Below, one piece after another: positions 42,544 to 51,690 of a stretch of 64,000 nucleotides of DNA. The translations under genes and the position numbers were made by a program. The notes beneath the pieces are model-generated. The model was given only the letters and a program-made list of their open reading frames with translations, made no database searches and was not told the origin of the DNA. Each line of letters begins with the position of its first letter. Within the stretch, counting starts at the first letter, position 1. The stretch is from Gemmata sp. (GTDB lineage Bacteria; Planctomycetota; Planctomycetia; Gemmatales; Gemmataceae). The stretch covers positions 1-64,000 of the forward strand of contig JANWYJ010000012.1 in NCBI GenBank assembly GCA_025055115.1, in the 5' to 3' direction.

Positions 42544-45360
42544 CTAATCCTTGGCCACGACGAGATTGACCAATTTTTTCGAGCGCACGATCACCTTCGC
42601 CACGGTTTTGCCAGCGAGTGCTTCCTGGACCTTGGTATCGGCCAGAGCTGTGGCTTCCAACGTGGTGTCGTCGATGTCAGCGGGCACTTTCAGGACGGTA
42701 CGGAGCTTCCCGTTGATTTGCACGGGAATTTCGATTTCGTCGTCTTTGGCCAATTCCGGGTCGAAGGGCGGCCATGGCTCGTAGGCGAGGGTATGGCTAT
42801 GGCCCAAGGCTCGCCACAATTCCTCTGCGATATGGGGGGCATACGGGGCCAGGAGCAGCACAAACGTTTCCAGAACCCGCCGCGGCCGCACCGCCATGGC
42901 CGTGAGGTGATTGACGAACTTCATCATTTCTGCAATGGCCGTGTTGAAGCTGAGCCGTTCGGTATCTTCTGTCACTTTCTTGATGGTTTGGTGGAGAATT
43001 CGCAAGGTGTCGCGATCCGGTTGTACATCTTGAACCGCGGGATTCAGTTGCAAAGTTTCCGCCCCTTCGTCGACGATCAAGCGCCACGCCCGCGACAAGA
43101 AGCGGTAGACGCCCTCGACACTCTTGGTACTCCACGGTTTGACTGCTTCGAGCGGTCCCATAAACATTTCGTAGAGCCGCAGGCTATCAGCGCCGTATTC
43201 GCGGATAATGTCATCGGGGTTGACGACATTGCCGCGGGATTTGGACATCTTGTCGGCCCGTCCAATCAGTTCAATCTCCGTGCCTTTCAAGAAAGCCTTG
43301 CCTTTGCGTTTTTCGATCAGTTCATCAGGCAGGCTTTCGAGCGTTGTGTGGTCGTCGCCGACTTGCCGCATCAGAACGTAGGTTTCCTTATCGCCCTCCT
43401 CGCGCACGGGGCGATGCACAGCGACAATTTTTCGCTCCGCGAGTTGGTCCTTGTTCGCGGCATAGACTTCGGGTGTGATGTGGTATTCGTATTCGCCCAA
43501 AATCATCCCTTGGTTGACCAGCCGCTGGAAAGGTTCGGGGCAGGGGACATAGCCGCGGTCATAGAGGACTTTGTGCCAGAAACGGGCATAGAGCAGATGC
43601 AGCACGGCATGCTCCGCACCGCCAACGTACAAATCCACCGGCAGCCAATACTTCAGTTTCGCCGGATCGGCGAAGGCGTTGGCGTTGTGCGGGTCGATGT
43701 AGCGCAAAAAGTACCAGCACGAACCCGCCCACTGGGGCATGGTGTTGGTCTCGCGTCTGTACTTTTTGCCGTTGCGGGTAACCTGGACCCAATCGGTGGC
43801 TTTCGACAGCGGCCCTTCAGGGGTGCCGGTGGGTTTGAAATCGTCCAAATCCGGCGGTAGCAGGGGCAATTCGTTGGTGGGGAGGGTAACGATTTCGCCG
43901 TCGTCGCCGTGGAGAATGGGGAATGGTTCACCCCAGTAGCGTTGCCGGCTGAAGAGCCAATCGCGGAGTTTGTAATTGACGCGGCGTTGGCCGTGGTGGT
44001 GTTCCTCCAGCCATGCTATCATCCGGGCCTTGGCTTGTGGTGTGGGCAGCCCGTTGAGAAAGTCGGAATGGATGGCGATGCCGTCGTCGCAGTAGGCTGC
44101 TTGAAGCTGTTCGATGCTGCTGCCCGTGGCTGTCAGCCATGACTCGGGCGGCTGAACGACCGTGACGATGGGCAACTGGAATTGACGGGCGAAGGCGAAG
44201 TCGCGTTCATCGTGTCCGGGAACCGCCATGATGGCCCCGGTGCCGTAACTGGCCAGCACATAGTCAGCAATCCAGATGGGAATCCGCTGCTGATTGACGG
44301 GGTTGATGGCATAGGCTCCGGTGAAAACCCCGGTTTTCGTTTTGGCCACCTCCGTTCGCTCAAAATCGCTTTTCCGGGCGGCTTGCTCTTGGTAAGCATG
44401 AACCGCTGCCCGTTGGGGCGGTGTGGTGATTTGGGCCACCAGGGGATGCTCCGGGGCCAAAACCATATAGGTCGCTCCAAAGAGCGTATCGGGTCGGGTG
44501 GTGAAGACCGTGATGGTGGCTGAGCCATCGGCCAGCGGGAAATGCACCTCAGCACCTTCGCTTCTGCCAATCCAGTTCCGCTGCATTTCCTTGATGGAAT
44601 GCGGCCAATCCAGCCCGTCGAGGTCTTCGAGCAAGCGTTCGGCATAGGCCGTAATCCGCATCAACCACTGCCGCAAGGGGCGACGTTCGACCGGATGGCC
44701 GCCGCGTTCGCTCTTGCCGTCGATCACCTCTTCGTTGGCCAGAACCGTTCCCAGTGCGGGGCACCAATTGACCGGCACTTCCGCTTGATAGGCCAGGCGG
44801 TGTTCATCTTGGTACCGGCGAATGGCCTTCTCGCCCTGCTGCCGCACGGCGTCGGGGATCGGCAATTCGCTGATCGGTCGCCCCTTCTTGAGCACGGGGT
44901 CATACCAGGTGTCGTAAATGGTAAGAAAAATCCACTGCGTCCACTTGAAGTAGTTGGGATCGGTGGTATCCACTTCACGATCCCAGTCGTAGGAAAAACC
45001 GAGCGATTGGATTTGTCGGCGGAAGGTATTGATGTTATTGCGCGTCGTGATCCGCGGATGAACGTTTTTTTCCACCGCGTACTGTTCTGCGGGCAGACCG
45101 TAGGCGTCCCACCCCATAGGGTGCAGCACGTGGAAGCCCTTCATCCGTTTGTAGCGGGCCAGGATATCGGTAGCCGTATAGCCTTCCGGATGGCCGACAT
45201 GCAGCCCGGCCCCACTCGGGTAGGGGAACATGTCGAGGACGTAGTATTTCGGCTTGCCGGCGACCGCGGGATCCCCCGGGTCCGGAGTGCGGAAGGTTTT
45301 CTGGGCTTCCCAAAACTGTTGCCACCGACGTTCGATGTCGGCTGGAGAGTAACTGGGCAT
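42544..45360 (-). CDS. leuS: Leucyl-tRNA synthetase
   Basis: LeuS charges tRNA-Leu. The 938-residue protein has [20 protein letters not shown] (HIGH motif as HVGH), the editing domain with [20 protein letters not shown] and [16 protein letters not shown], the catalytic KMSKS at about residues 704-708 ([16 protein letters not shown]) and the C-terminal ending [19 protein letters not shown]. The length is slightly above that of E. coli because of insertions in the middle. AAGG lies eight bases before the ATG. It is in one piece and normal. The neighbouring CaCA antiporter gene is divergent. Confidence 0.97.
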   Translation of the reverse strand: MPSYSPADIERRWQQFWEAQKTFRTPDPGDPAVAGKPKYYVLDMFPYPSGAGLHVGHPEGYTATDILARYKRMKGFHVLHPMGWDAYGLPAEQYAVEKNVHPRITTRNNINTFRRQIQSLGFSYDWDREVDTTDPNYFKWTQWIFLTIYDTWYDPVLKKGRPISELPIPDAVRQQGEKAIRRYQDEHRLAYQAEVPVNWCPALGTVLANEEVIDGKSERGGHPVERRPLRQWLMRITAYAERLLEDLDGLDWPHSIKEMQRNWIGRSEGAEVHFPLADGSATITVFTTRPDTLFGATYMVLAPEHPLVAQITTPPQRAAVHAYQEQAARKSDFERTEVAKTKTGVFTGAYAINPVNQQRIPIWIADYVLASYGTGAIMAVPGHDERDFAFARQFQLPIVTVVQPPESWLTATGSSIEQLQAAYCDDGIAIHSDFLNGLPTPQAKARMIAWLEEHHHGQRRVNYKLRDWLFSRQRYWGEPFPILHGDDGEIVTLPTNELPLLPPDLDDFKPTGTPEGPLSKATDWVQVTRNGKKYRRETNTMPQWAGSCWYFLRYIDPHNANAFADPAKLKYWLPVDLYVGGAEHAVLHLLYARFWHKVLYDRGYVPCPEPFQRLVNQGMILGEYEYHITPEVYAANKDQLAERKIVAVHRPVREEGDKETYVLMRQVGDDHTTLESLPDELIEKRKGKAFLKGTEIELIGRADKMSKSRGNVVNPDDIIREYGADSLRLYEMFMGPLEAVKPWSTKSVEGVYRFLSRAWRLIVDEGAETLQLNPAVQDVQPDRDTLRILHQTIKKVTEDTERLSFNTAIAEMMKFVNHLTAMAVRPRRVLETFVLLLAPYAPHIAEELWRALGHSHTLAYEPWPPFDPELAKDDEIEIPVQINGKLRTVLKVPADIDDTTLEATALADTKVQEALAGKTVAKVIVRSKKLVNLVVAKD

Positions 45361-45550
45361 CGCTGCGCCTTGAAGACAACGGAAAATCTTGTTGTTGGCT
45401 TATATGCCAACGAAAGCTGCGTCCACCAACAGACGCAGGGCTGCAGTGCCCGGTTCACGACCCAGTACTAGCATCTCAGGACGGAAACGCCGCCGCCAGA
45501 ACACCCGTGCGGCAAGACCACAGCGGGATAAAAGGGGCTGAAGGAATCTC

Positions 45551-46501
45551 ATGATCATCAATCTGTTGTTGTTTACTGTGGGGCTGATCATGCTCGTCGG
45601 TGGGGCCGAAGGGTTGGTCCGCGGAGCGACCCGTGTGGCCCGAGCGTTGGGGGTCGGTCCGTTTCTGGTGGGTTTCACGATTGTGACGTTTGGCACGACG
45701 GCCCCCGAGCAGGTGGTCAGCATTTCGGCGGCTCTGCGGGGGAATGCGGATTTGGCCTTGGGAAACGTAGTGGGTAGCAACATCGTCAATGTCGGGTTGG
45801 TCTTGGGGGCGGCGGCCGTGGTGGCCCCATTCACGGCACATCTGCGGCTCTTACGGGTCGAAACTCCTTTGGTGGTGCTGGTAAGTGTACTTTTGTGGCT
45901 CTTGTGCTCGGATGGCACCTTAAGCCGGTTGGATGGGGCCATGCTATTGTGCGGATTTACAGGTTTGGTCGTGTATATGTACCGCTCGGCGCGGTCGGAG
46001 CCACCAGAGGTCAAGGCTGAAGTCGGCAAGGAGGCGGCGGTCAAGATGCCGGTCTGGCAGGCTGCGGTGGTGATGAGCGCCGGCTTGGCGATCCTCATCG
46101 GTGGGGCCCAACTGATGGTTTACGCCGCGGTGGAAATCGCCCGTGCGCTGGGGGTCAGTGAATGGCTGATCGGGCTGACGGTCGTTGCCGTGGGAACGTC
46201 GCTGCCGGAGCTGGCCGCGGCGGTGGTTGGGGCCTTCCGTGGGGAATCTGATTTGGTTTTGGGCAACGTGGTCGGTTCCTGCTTATTCAACATCCTCATG
46301 ATTCTGGGCCTGACTTCGGTGATCGAGCCGATGACCGTTCCCCCCGCGGCATTGGCCGTCGATCTACGCGTGATGTTGGGCTTTGCTGTCGCCCTTTTGC
46401 TGATCGTCGCCAACGGTTTACGCGTGTACCGCTGGGAGGGCATCGTGTTGCTGGTGGGTTATGGAAGCTTTATTGCCTGGCAGGTTCAGGAGGCGAACTA
46501 A
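45551..46501 (+). CDS. CaCA-family sodium/calcium antiporter (YrbG-like)
   Basis: A 316-residue membrane protein with about ten hydrophobic helices in two inverted halves. The alpha repeats read FTIVTFGTTAPEQVVSISAA and LTVVAVGTSLPELAAAVVGA, with the acidic residues that bind cations. In the first repeat the usual GTSLPE is GTTAPE. GNVVGSN and GNVVGSCLFN close each repeat. It would exchange calcium for sodium or protons at the inner membrane. GAAGGA lies six bases before the ATG. Its last 32 bases overlap the convergent transporter gene. Confidence 0.92.
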   Translation: MIINLLLFTVGLIMLVGGAEGLVRGATRVARALGVGPFLVGFTIVTFGTTAPEQVVSISAALRGNADLALGNVVGSNIVNVGLVLGAAAVVAPFTAHLRLLRVETPLVVLVSVLLWLLCSDGTLSRLDGAMLLCGFTGLVVYMYRSARSEPPEVKAEVGKEAAVKMPVWQAAVVMSAGLAILIGGAQLMVYAAVEIARALGVSEWLIGLTVVAVGTSLPELAAAVVGAFRGESDLVLGNVVGSCLFNILMILGLTSVIEPMTVPPAALAVDLRVMLGFAVALLLIVANGLRVYRWEGIVLLVGYGSFIAWQVQEAN

Positions 46502-47774
46502 ACCCGCGACGGATCAGCCCACTGAGGGTCACTCCCGTGAACAGCAACAGCGCCGCCAACACCAGCATCAGCCGAACAGCCGTTGCCCCCCACGAGCCAT
46601 TGGCTAAATCCACGAGCAACCCCGTCAGAAACAGAGCCACCCCATTGAGCGTCTTGATCACGAGGTTATAAACCCCAAAGTACATGCTGACGGCGCCTTT
46701 TTCATCTGAACCCACACAGGCGGTTATCGCTTCCGCATCCAGAGCCAACAACACGGCAATCATCGGTCCGGCGCAGGAGAACACCAGCATGGCCGTAACT
46801 TTGGCCGACCCCACCAGGCTCATCCCGGTGATGCTGGCGGTCAGGCAGTAAACGCCGCCCAACAGCACCGAGGTCCCGATCAGGGCGTGTTCCCAGCCAA
46901 ACCGCCGCGACACTGCCGGCGCGAAGGCAAACATCGGTAGTGCGGTGACAATCAGGGGCCCCAGAAGCAAGCTGACGTCCTTGTCGGTCCCGTTGAGAAG
47001 CTGGATGGCGATGTAGGGAGCTGCGGCGGTCAAAACAGTGAACGACATCTGCGAACCGGCTAACAAAGTCATCAGCGCCACAAAGCGTCGGTTCTTAAAC
47101 ACTTTGCCAAATGAGCGAATGATCGCCCCCAACGACACGGATTCTCGGTGTGGCAGCTGTTCGTCCGCCTGTGCCAGCCGTCCGGCATAAACCGGGGCCA
47201 CCATGCACCCCATCGCCAATATGGCTACCACCGCCGCCCCATCACGATAACCGAATTGATGGATCAAAAGGGGCGTGACGACAAAACCCACAATCGTCGC
47301 CAGAATCAGCCCCAACCCCAGCATATTCGAAAGCAGCCGACGCCCTTCGGGCCACGCCCGGCCATAGTCTTCCACCAAGCTCCAATACGGAATGGCATAA
47401 ATCGTGTACCCAACAAAAAACACGAACATGCCGGTGACCAAAAGCACCCAACGAACCAGTGGCGACATCGATTCATCCGGCACAAAACACATCACCAATC
47501 CCACCGGCGCGATCCAGAAACTGAGCATCAGTAAGGAGGTCCGCTTGCGTCCGCGGCTGACCCACCAATCGGCCAACCCCCCAGCCATCGGGTCGGTAAT
47601 GCCGTCGAAAATGCGATAACCCAGAAAAACGGCCCCTACGATGGAGGCGAGGAACAGAGGACCGGTTTCCGTCGGTGTGTCCGAGAAACGCAGCGTCCAT
47701 TGGAATAAGTACCGCGTCAGCAACATAATGCCGAATTGGCCAAGCATGTACAAAAGTAGCTGCAGCAGGCTCAT
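46470..47774 (-). CDS. GPH/MelB-type MFS symporter
   Basis: A 434-residue protein with about 12 hydrophobic segments. YRIFDGITDPMAGGLADWW matches the conserved segment of glycoside-pentoside-hexuronide:cation symporters (MelB family), in which the two aspartates bind sodium, and RGRKRTSLLMLSF is the following cytoplasmic loop. It probably imports a sugar, but the substrate cannot be read from the sequence. It overlaps the convergent antiporter gene by 32 bases. A 20-base direct repeat lies in its leader. Confidence 0.87.
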   Translation of the reverse strand: MSLLQLLLYMLGQFGIMLLTRYLFQWTLRFSDTPTETGPLFLASIVGAVFLGYRIFDGITDPMAGGLADWWVSRGRKRTSLLMLSFWIAPVGLVMCFVPDESMSPLVRWVLLVTGMFVFFVGYTIYAIPYWSLVEDYGRAWPEGRRLLSNMLGLGLILATIVGFVVTPLLIHQFGYRDGAAVVAILAMGCMVAPVYAGRLAQADEQLPHRESVSLGAIIRSFGKVFKNRRFVALMTLLAGSQMSFTVLTAAAPYIAIQLLNGTDKDVSLLLGPLIVTALPMFAFAPAVSRRFGWEHALIGTSVLLGGVYCLTASITGMSLVGSAKVTAMLVFSCAGPMIAVLLALDAEAITACVGSDEKGAVSMYFGVYNLVIKTLNGVALFLTGLLVDLANGSWGATAVRLMLVLAALLLFTGVTLSGLIRRGFSSPPEPARQ

Positions 47775-47786
47775 AGGTGCCGTCCG

Positions 47787-47832
47787 TCATCCGGGGTAGG
47801 AAACTCCCCCCATCATCCGGGGTAGGAAACTC
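47787..47832. repeat. 20-base direct repeat upstream of the GPH-type symporter
   Basis: An identical 20-base unit lies at 47787-47806 and 47813-47832, separated by six bases, within 60 bases of the minus-strand start at 47774. Confidence 0.88.
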
Positions 47833-47982
47833 GCCCGGGCGTTGAACCGTTCTGGAATGACACGCAGGGTAGGCTATAATTTTCGCGAAGTCGAGATCAG
47901 AATACGCGGTTAAAAACGAATAACTTCCAAAAGCCCGCCGGCAACAGGCGGTCCGATCAGCGCGTCGATTGAGGTTGCCATA

Positions 47983-48417
47983 ATGACAACCGAAGAGGTC
48001 AAGCAGCGGATTGTTAATGAGATCCTACTACGCGGCTACGATGACCATTACATCGACCACAACGAAGAGCGGGAAATCGTTCAAATCGCCGTTGAATTGG
48101 GGGTGAGTGTTGAGAACACCTTGGCTGCCCTGCAGCAAGTTTGTGATGAATATCACTATGTTCTCGAATCCCATATCAACCGGCAAATCGAACAGCAGAT
48201 CGTCGCCGCCGCCGGTGACAATGGCCGAATCGGTCCGCACGACTTCGAGCAGATTTTCAGCCAGATCAAAAAACTATTGCACGGCAAAAAAAGCGACCGA
48301 GACATCAAAGCGATGATCATCGCCGTGATGGAACGGACCGGCTACAACCGCATCAAAAACCGATGGTGGTTCGGTAATTGGTACACGCGCCTGAAACGGG
48401 AGGTAGGGCTGGCTTAA
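47983..48417 (+). CDS. Conserved-looking hypothetical protein
   Basis: A 144-residue hydrophilic, mostly helical protein (IVNEILLRGYDDHYIDHNEE, NTLAALQQVCDEYHYVLESH, FEQIFSQIKKLLHGKKSDRD, RTGYNRIKNRWWFGNWYTRL). No signal peptide or membrane segment. It might be a TerB-like helical domain, but I cannot confirm this. The codon usage and SD (GAGG eight bases before the ATG) suggest a real gene. It stands alone before the large gene-free region. Confidence 0.7.
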   Translation: MTTEEVKQRIVNEILLRGYDDHYIDHNEEREIVQIAVELGVSVENTLAALQQVCDEYHYVLESHINRQIEQQIVAAAGDNGRIGPHDFEQIFSQIKKLLHGKKSDRDIKAMIIAVMERTGYNRIKNRWWFGNWYTRLKREVGLA

Positions 48418-48512
48418 CCTCATGTGGGTGGGGTTGTTACGCGATATTACGCCCGTTCGGTGGACATGCCCTTCGGCTGGACCACCAACGCCACGTCGGG
48501 GAGGAGCACACG

Positions 48513-48558
48513 ATTTTGCACCCAACATTCTCAGGTTATTTTGCACCCAACATTCTCA
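48513..48558. repeat. 21-base direct repeat, period 25
   Basis: ATTTTGCACCCAACATTCTC plus A occurs exactly at 48513-48533 and 48538-48558. The second copy runs into the next repeat, whose unit also begins with CATTCTCA. Confidence 0.88.
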
Positions 48559-48598
48559 CGTTTGTTGATGTTCCCATTCTCACGTTTGTTGACGTTCC
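48551..48598. repeat. 24-bp tandem repeat
   Basis: A 24-base unit at 48551-48574 is followed directly by a copy at 48575-48598 with a single T/C difference. It overlaps the previous repeat by eight bases. Confidence 0.9.
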
Positions 48599-48688
48599 CC
48601 GGGGACCATCGTGTCCCTTCGCGTGGTAAAGCCGCGTGCTAAAAGCAGACACTTTTGCGAAAACCAGACACTTCCATGGCCGCTCAGA

Positions 48689-48724
48689 CCACTGGCTTTC
48701 GACTCGCCACTGGCTTTCGACTCG
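48689..48724. repeat. 18-bp exact tandem repeat
   Basis: CCACTGGCTTTCGACTCG occurs at 48689-48706 and again at 48707-48724 with no difference. Confidence 0.9.
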
Positions 48725-48872
48725 CAGGCTGGGCTGGGAGGGTCAGGGAATGCCAGCGTGTGTCGAGATACAGTTGGGTGCCAATTCGGGGGGAAAAATC
48801 GTGAAAATAGAATGAGTATTCGTATGTTCAATACCCATCGACACTTCGGCGCGACACTCAAACAATTGCCGA

Positions 48873-48888
48873 CGTTCCACGTGGAACA
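48873..48888. promoter_or_regulatory. parS-like ParB-binding palindrome
   Basis: The 14-base perfect palindrome GTTCCACGTGGAAC (48874-48887) is flanked by C and A, giving CGTTCCACGTGGAACA. This matches the widely conserved bacterial parS pattern TGTTNCACGTGNAACA at every fixed position except the first. It lies in the longest gene-free stretch. No parA or parB gene is in the window. Confidence 0.6.
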
Positions 48889-48915
48889 TTCGGCCAAATG
48901 GAACATCCGGCCAAA
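48883..48915. repeat. 16-base direct repeat overlapping the parS-like site
   Basis: GGAACATTCGGCCAAA (48883-48898) recurs as GGAACATCCGGCCAAA (48900-48915). The first copy uses the right half of the palindrome. Confidence 0.8.
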
Positions 48916-49300
48916 AATCGATGGCCCCACCCCGGACGGACACCATCACCGCGACAATCGTGACCGGGACAATCGCGATGGCTGAGGAACCGCTCTGCAC
49001 TTGTTGCCTGCAGAGCCGGTGCGTCGAACGCCAACATGGGACCATCACGATGGCTGGGAAACCGTGCGACGCTGGTTCCTTAGCGTGCGTCGTTCTCACC
49101 ACGGGTTGGACGTGGTGTGGAGAGCATTCCGCCACAATTGCCGTCATCGCCCTGAGCAAAGTGTCGTTATCCCTGAGAGGATGGAACGGGCCGGTGAACC
49201 CCAACCCTGGCCACGAACCATCCGGGTTGGGGTACCAACCATCCGACTTGGGCCATCCGAGTTAGACGGGCCATCGGCACAGCCGCACGATCGGGCCGTT

Positions 49301-49708
49301 TCAACTGCCTGTGGGCCGTGGGGGTTGCGGAGCTTGGGGAGGAACGCGGAGGCGGCGTTGCGGGTCCAGTTCGATGACTCCGAACATTTGTTCGTGTTGC
49401 GTGATGGCACGACGCAGAAGATCGGCCAGTCGCTTGGCCGTCACAAAGTTCATGATCAACCGGTGGGTAAGAACGATGGGGTCAGGGCCGGCGGGGGTGA
49501 TGACTTGGGAGAAGGTACCCATGTCGAGGTAAATTTCATCCGCGTTGATATGGGCTTGCACGAAATTGACATAGGCGGTTTCCCGACGAGAAGCATCCAC
49601 TGGGATTTGCATTTGCTGGGGTGGTCCACCCGCCCCGGGTTGACCCGCGGACCCGCCCGCCTCGTTGACCGTGCCTTGTGACGGAACTGGAACCTTCTCT
49701 TCAGCCAT
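49301..49708 (-). CDS. DUF3467 domain protein
   Basis: A 135-residue protein. Residues 1-45 are Pro/Gly/Gln-rich and probably disordered; residues about 45-115 match DUF3467: TAYVNFVQAHINADEIYLDM, FSQVITPAGPD and LTHRLIMNFVTAKRLADLL. This small domain is widespread in planctomycetes and has no known function. The start at 49708 has GAGGAG six bases upstream. A longer frame to 49780 is not supported. Confidence 0.85.
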   Translation of the reverse strand: MAEEKVPVPSQGTVNEAGGSAGQPGAGGPPQQMQIPVDASRRETAYVNFVQAHINADEIYLDMGTFSQVITPAGPDPIVLTHRLIMNFVTAKRLADLLRRAITQHEQMFGVIELDPQRRLRVPPQAPQPPRPTGS

Positions 49709-49822
49709 CGTGGACTCCTCAATGGTGATAGCATTAGCTCCGCGATGCCGCCAGGGGGGCGCTCGAGTCGAACTTCGCACGCCGATGGATCGCGGATTCG
49801 CACAGTATATTCGACGAGTCCA

Positions 49823-49862
49823 ACTTGCCTATGGTCAATCGGACTTGCCTACCATCAATCGG
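49823..49862. repeat. 20-bp tandem repeat
   Basis: ACTTGCCTATGGTCAATCGG at 49823-49842 is followed by ACTTGCCTACCATCAATCGG at 49843-49862, two mismatches. Confidence 0.82.
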
Positions 49863-49871
49863 AAAGGCGCT

Positions 49872-49904
49872 GCCAAAGAAAACCGGCCCTGTTCGAGGGC
49901 CGGT
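49872..49904 (-). terminator. Intrinsic terminator of the YHS-domain gene
   Basis: ACCGGCCCT (49882-49890) and AGGGCCGGT (49896-49904) form a perfect nine-pair stem with a five-base loop. Read on the minus strand it is followed by TTTTCTTT, the U-rich tail of a rho-independent terminator, 76 bases after the stop of the gene at 49980. Confidence 0.78.
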
Positions 49905-49953
49905 GGTAGCGGACAACTGGCTTCCGAAGCAAGGTGGTGCGTAGGTCGCACGA

Positions 49954-49996
49954 AGGTTATTTCGCGTACTTTTCGGAGGTTATTTCGCGTACTTTT
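49954..49996. repeat. 23-bp-period tandem duplication across a stop codon
   Basis: AGGTTATTTCGCGTACTTTT occurs at 49954-49973 and 49977-49996. The right copy contains the last codons and TAA (49980-49982) of the minus-strand YHS gene, so a second KYAK-stop sequence lies just downstream. Confidence 0.92.
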
Positions 49997-50693
49997 GCGG
50001 GTTCGCTAGAAACTCGTCGCGGCAACCGGTGCAACAAACGTAATAGGTTTTGCCGTTGTATTGCACGGCAATATTAGCCGCCCCACCGCTGACAACACAC
50101 TCGGGTTTCTTCGCCCCGCCGCCGGCCAGCGATTCCCCATCCTTGTTGCCATTCATGGCATACACGGTAGTGAATAAGCCCTTCCCAGCCGTTTGCTTTT
50201 CATAGCGGAGCACGAAGCGAATCCCTTCCGCGGCAGTGTTCATTGTGAGGCGGTAGACATCGCCAGTTTGGGCATCGGTGCGGTCGAGTTTGAGCATGCC
50301 GCGCGTATAATCGCCGACGAATTGTTGCGGGGTGGCGTTTTTCTCCGCAGGCTTGAGCGTCAGGACATACTTCTTTTTGGCCACGTCGTAGCGCAGCTCG
50401 CCGGTGCTGAAGTATTTACCCTGGCCATCCGCGAAGCTGACAATCAGCCACGCATCCCCATCTTGGAATTTCCAACCCCACCTGACGGTTTCTTTCCACG
50501 CTTCGGTTTTGGCACCGACTTTCTGCGTACCCTCCAGGTTCCACAAGCCGATAAAGTCGTGAATTTCCTGAAGGGCTTTTTTGGCTTTCGCCTTGTCCGC
50601 AGCGGTGGGTGAGGACTGGGCCCATCCGCAGGGGCAGGTCACCAGCCAGACACCAGCCCAAAACAAAAGGCAGCAGGTGAACCGGAATCGCAT
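49980..50693 (-). CDS. Secreted protein with C-terminal YHS-like metal domain
   Basis: A 237-residue protein with a signal peptide (MRFRFTCCLLFWAGVWLVTC to GWA). Residues 30-170 are a beta-rich domain that I do not recognise (FIGLWNLEGTQKVGAKTEAW, GELRYDVAKKKYVLTLKP). The last 45 residues are a YHS/TRASH-like module: PECVVSGGAANIAV, QYNGKTYYVCCTGCRDEFLA and NPQKYAK, with cysteines placed to bind a metal. A metal-sensing or metal-carrier role in the periplasm is possible. The stop codon region is duplicated (49954-49996). Confidence 0.75.
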   Translation of the reverse strand: MRFRFTCCLLFWAGVWLVTCPCGWAQSSPTAADKAKAKKALQEIHDFIGLWNLEGTQKVGAKTEAWKETVRWGWKFQDGDAWLIVSFADGQGKYFSTGELRYDVAKKKYVLTLKPAEKNATPQQFVGDYTRGMLKLDRTDAQTGDVYRLTMNTAAEGIRFVLRYEKQTAGKGLFTTVYAMNGNKDGESLAGGGAKKPECVVSGGAANIAVQYNGKTYYVCCTGCRDEFLANPQKYAK

Positions 50694-50884
50694 CGGTCAG
50701 GCTCCTGAGGGCAGAATGCCGGGGCAACGATCGGATCTCTGATTTTTGGACGTATGCAGTGGGTCTGAAGTTCCCGTGATTGTTCTCCCTGAGACTGGCG
50801 GGCCAGCAGGCAGCCTTGTTGTTCGTTGCTCGTTCGCCGGATTGGCCCAAGGCCACGGAAGTTCCGACCGATCCCGACAAACCT

Positions 50885-51424
50885 CTAGGGGAGCGGTTCG
50901 TCGACCGCAGTGTCGTCGGGCGGAGTGGGTGGTTTCAGCCCCGGGATACGTTCATTGAGCTTGCTTTGGCGGTAGACGGCCAAATCGCGTTGCAGCTTGG
51001 CCTCGTGATCGGCCTTCAACTCTTTGTACCGGGCCATCCAATATTTGCGTGTGGCCCAGAAATCGACGATCGCCAGGCACATCGCCACAAACACCAGCCC
51101 CATGACCCCCGCCCAATAGAGGGCGACGAATTGGGTGAAGCGGCGGTCGGCTTCGGCGGGTGGCTCGTCGGCCTCCTGGCGGGCCGGGATCGCATCCATG
51201 CGGGCATCCATCCCGGAGAAGTAATAGCCCGCAATTAGACCGCCGATAATAACCAATAGCCCCGAGGTCGCCATCCGCCGCCGGGCCTGACGTTCGCGAT
51301 AGGTGCGATCTGCTGGCGCGACGAAGGGTTCGTCGGCGAGCCGGCGAAGGGCCTGCCGTTGTCGCAGCGCGGTCCACGTACCGACCAGCACCAAAGCCGC
51401 CGCTAGCAGCAACCCCACAACCAC
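50885..51424 (-). CDS. Hypothetical membrane protein
   Basis: A 179-residue protein with three likely membrane helices: residues 2-20, 51-70 (MATSGLLVIIGGLIAGYYFS) and about 102-122 (ALYWAGVMGLVFVAMCLAIV). The remainder is charged and ends in a Pro-rich tail (PGLKPPTPPDD). It starts at GTG 51424 with AGGGG upstream. Function unknown; similar small membrane proteins are usual in this phylum. Confidence 0.7.
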   Translation of the reverse strand: MVVGLLLAAALVLVGTWTALRQRQALRRLADEPFVAPADRTYRERQARRRMATSGLLVIIGGLIAGYYFSGMDARMDAIPARQEADEPPAEADRRFTQFVALYWAGVMGLVFVAMCLAIVDFWATRKYWMARYKELKADHEAKLQRDLAVYRQSKLNERIPGLKPPTPPDDTAVDEPLP

Positions 51425-51611
51425 GCGGAAAACCCCTGCCGCTGAAGACTAGCCCACCGGATCACCGAACGCGAACGGGCGAAAATAGGTCTCGGCTTTG
51501 GGATGAGGCCCTCATTGTTCGGAGAGTGAGGGCCGGAGTGCCTCCGGGAATGGCGAGAGACGGTTTGAAAACCCCATAACAGCCGAACGATGAGCCGCAT
51601 TCGGCAACTAT

Positions 51612-51649
51612 CCCGGTGTTTGCAAACCTCCCCGGTGTTTGCAAACCTC
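51612..51649. repeat. 19-bp exact tandem repeat
   Basis: CCCGGTGTTTGCAAACCTC is present at 51612-51630 and again at 51631-51649. Each copy contains the palindrome TTTGCAAA. It lies in the spacer after the PQQ-type gene. Confidence 0.9.
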
Positions 51650-51690
51650 CTCTCGCCCGGATGCCTCCTTGGTCCGAGTTCTGCTGATTG

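Larger units (their letters stand above)
48418..49300. other. Gene-free region with tandem repeats and a parS-like palindrome
   Basis: No convincing gene is found in these 883 bases on either strand; open frames here overlap repeats and lack typical starts. The region holds at least five short direct duplications (48513-48598, 48689-48724, 48883-48915, about 48952-48975 and three copies of CCATCCG at 49218-49260) and the palindrome at 48873-48888. It is the longest gene-free stretch in the window. Confidence 0.75.

Noticed and set aside
38468-45360. Functional link between tRNA-Leu and leuS
   Set aside because: They are 4 kb apart with larC and another gene between them. tRNA and synthetase genes are often near each other by chance and no T-box-like leader was seen.
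48611-49285. Open frames of 80-226 residues in the large gene-free region
   Set aside because: They run through tandem repeats, have skewed composition and conflict with one another; none has a credible start or a recognisable domain.
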